A stretch of 64,000 nt of DNA, from NCBI RefSeq assembly GCF_026898155.1, contig NZ_CP114029.1, forward strand, positions 4,692,001 to 4,756,000, given 5' to 3'. A model generated the notes under the pieces. That model was not told the DNA's origin. It did no database searches and was given only the letters and a program-made list of their open reading frames with translations. Positions 59,961-64,000 of the stretch are shown in pieces; within the stretch, counting starts at the first letter, position 1, and every line of letters begins with the position of its first letter. Position numbers and translations under genes: made by a program. The stretch is from Jiella pelagia (GTDB lineage: Bacteria; Pseudomonadota; Alphaproteobacteria; Rhizobiales; Rhizobiaceae).

Positions 59961-60039
59961 GGTTTCGCCGGTCGTCCGATCATTCGAACACTAGAGTCTG
60001 CCGGCGCGTTTTCCGTACTGTCTTGCGAAGGTCTCGCTC

Positions 60040-62704
<2,665 letters not shown>

Positions 62705-63081
62705 TCAACTCCCGTATCGCGGGGCGTTCTGGTCGAAGCCGCCCCGCTGGGGCGGCACCAGACAGTAACGGTGGCCCGTCGGTGCTTCCATCGAGGATCG
62801 GACCGGTCCGATCCTCCTTGTGCCGGGGGCTTCGAGGCGCCTGGCCTCGGCTTCCCGATCGTCCGTCTCGATGTCAAGATGGACGCGCGGCCGGTGATCG
62901 ATCATCTGGATCAGCACCTTCGGCTCGCCGCTCGGCAGTTTCAGGACGGCATGTTTGCCGTTGTCATCGATCCTTCCCGAGCAGCCGTACAGGCCGGACC
63001 AGAAGGTGAGGGCCTCTTCGAGTTCAGGCGTCTGGCATCGACGACGAGGCAACCTGGCCGCCTCTTGCGGGCTCCTTCCAT
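62705..63081 (-). CDS. VOC/glyoxalase-like small protein, N-terminus unresolved
   Basis: The readable part (about 105 residues) resembles one VOC (glyoxalase/bleomycin-resistance) domain: PELEEALTFWSGLYG, EPKVLIQMIDHRPRVHLDIETDD and the C-terminal GHRYCLVPPQRGGFDQNAP. Homologues usually start with a short hydrophobic strand ending in Asp, which is visible here only in another frame (CLVVD). One missing base near 63035-63040 could join them, so a frameshift is possible. The start must lie after the icd terminator (63089-63121). ATG 63081 or TTG 63052 are candidates. It is convergent with alaS. Confidence 0.55.
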
Positions 63082-63088
63082 AGGACAG

Positions 63089-63121
63089 AAAAAAGCCCGG
63101 CGCGGAAGAACCACGCCGGGC
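63089..63121 (-). terminator. Rho-independent terminator of icd
   Basis: On the minus strand an 8-bp stem (GCCCGGCG with CGCCGGGC), extended by further GG/CC pairs, is followed by six T's. It lies 29 bases after the icd stop, a textbook terminator. Confidence 0.85.
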
Positions 63122-63149
63122 TTCGACTTTCATCGGCGATGCTCGGCGC

Positions 63150-64000
63150 TTACGAAGCCGCCATCGCCTTCTGGAGATTCTCGTCGATCTTGTCGAGGAA
63201 GCCATTGGTGGTCAGCCAGGACTGGTCGGGGCCGATCAGAAGCGCCAGATCCTTGGTCATGAAGCCGCTCTCGACGGTGTCGATGCAGACTTTCTCCATC
63301 TTGGCGGAGAATTCGGCCAGAGCGTCGTTGTCGTCGAGCTTGGCGCGATGGGCAAGGCCGCGCGTCCAGGCAAAGATCGAGGCGATCGGATTGGTCGAGG
63401 TTTCCTGGCCCTTCTGGTGCTGGCGGTAGTGCCGGGTCACCGTGCCGTGGGCGGCTTCGGCCTCGACGGTCTGGCCGTCCGGCGTCATCAGGACGGAGGT
63501 CATCAGGCCGAGCGAGCCGAAGCCCTGGGCGACGATGTCCGACTGGACGTCGCCGTCGTAGTTCTTGCAGGCCCAGACATAGCCGCCCGACCACTTCAGC
63601 GACGCGGCGACCATGTCGTCGATCAGGCGGTGCTCGTAGGTCAGCTTCTTGGCGTCGAACTCGGCCTTGAACTCGGCGTCGAAGATCTCCTGGAAGATGT
63701 CCTTGAAGCGGCCGTCATAGACCTTGAGGATGGTGTTCTTGGTCGAAAGATAGCAGGGCACGTTGCGCTGCAGGGCGTAGTTGAAGGACGCCCGGGCGAA
63801 GTCGCGGATCGACTCGTCGAGATTGTACATGCCCATGGCGACGCCCGCGGCGGGAGCGTCGAACACCTCGTGCTCGATCGTCTGGCCGTCCTCGCCGACG
63901 AACTTCATCGTCAGCTTGCCCTTGCCGGGGAATTTGAAGTCGGTGGCGCGGTACTGGTCGCCGAAGGCATGGCGGCCGACGATGATCGGCTTGGTCCAGC
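63150..64000 (-). CDS. icd: NADP-dependent isocitrate dehydrogenase, C-terminal part (runs off the window)
   Basis: This TCA-cycle enzyme oxidises isocitrate to 2-oxoglutarate. The frame is open to the right edge, so only the last ~283 residues are present. Visible parts are KPIIVGRHAFGDQYRATDF, RHYRQHQKGQETSTNPIASI and EAEAAHGTVTRH, which fit the eukaryote-like homodimeric type common in alphaproteobacteria. It ends with NLQKAMAAS before a strong terminator. Confidence 0.95.
   Translation of the reverse strand, partial: WTKPIIVGRHAFGDQYRATDFKFPGKGKLTMKFVGEDGQTIEHEVFDAPAAGVAMGMYNLDESIRDFARASFNYALQRNVPCYLSTKNTILKVYDGRFKDIFQEIFDAEFKAEFDAKKLTYEHRLIDDMVAASLKWSGGYVWACKNYDGDVQSDIVAQGFGSLGLMTSVLMTPDGQTVEAEAAHGTVTRHYRQHQKGQETSTNPIASIFAWTRGLAHRAKLDDNDALAEFSAKMEKVCIDTVESGFMTKDLALLIGPDQSWLTTNGFLDKIDENLQKAMAAS

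Overview
The window is about 64 kb of high-GC chromosomal DNA from an alphaproteobacterium, most likely of the order Hyphomicrobiales (Rhizobiales). The evidence is the cckA - psuG/psuK - recA - alaS - icd neighbourhood at the right end, a FliO-type gene beside cckA, TTG/GTG starts, and many ABC uptake systems with Tat-type binding proteins. No tRNA, rRNA, CRISPR array, integrase or replication origin is visible. Genus is not resolved.

Layout. (1) 0.1-11.2 kb, plus strand: a peptide-type ABC importer followed by an M81 (MlrC-like) metallopeptidase, two M20 amidohydrolases/peptidases and an amidase, which reads as uptake plus stepwise hydrolysis of an amide- or peptide-like compound. (2) 11.4-18.7 kb, plus: a polyamine-type (PotABCD-like) ABC importer with an Asp/Glu/hydantoin racemase, a GNAT protein and a cytosine-deaminase-like amidohydrolase. 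(3) 23.3-18.8 kb, minus: a five-gene operon (TSUP transporter, SDR, FAD amine oxidase, phosphonoacetaldehyde hydrolase PhnX, heme-dependent oxidative N-demethylase), which looks like catabolism of an aminoethylphosphonate, possibly N-methylated. A class III aminotransferase lies divergent to it. (4) 24.9-27.2 kb: a lower-GC insert with a secreted caspase-like protein and an unknown protein. (5) 27.3-33.5 kb: a MocR regulator divergent to a second Pot-type importer. A 32-bp operator-like element is shared between this intergenic region and the aminotransferase promoter. (6) 50.4-33.7 kb, minus: a nearly continuous methylamine-to-ammonium island made of GlxA- and XRE-family regulators, mgsABC (N-methylglutamate synthase), gmaS, a Gdx-type SMR exporter, dmmA/B/D/C (dimethylamine monooxygenase), amt, a 58-aa membrane protein, tmm and tdm. 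(7) 50.5-64 kb: a FAD amine oxidase, then housekeeping genes.

The parts fit together. Tmm, Tdm and Dmm would take trimethylamine to monomethylamine, GmaS and MgsABC assimilate it, and Amt recaptures ammonium. Any methylamine or formaldehyde released by the phosphonate operon would enter the same route. N-methylglutamate dehydrogenase (mgdABCD) is not in the window.

Sequence quality. Thirteen coding-frame breaks all occur where a GAGCTC hexamer would be expected but reads GAGCCTC or GAGGCTC. Removing the central extra base restores a conserved protein in each gene, including the essential alaS. Only three intact GAGCTC sites remain in 64 kb. A few further breaks look like homopolymer indels. 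I therefore annotate these as full-length genes with presumed consensus errors; a GAGCTC-specific base modification that confuses long-read base calling is the simplest explanation.
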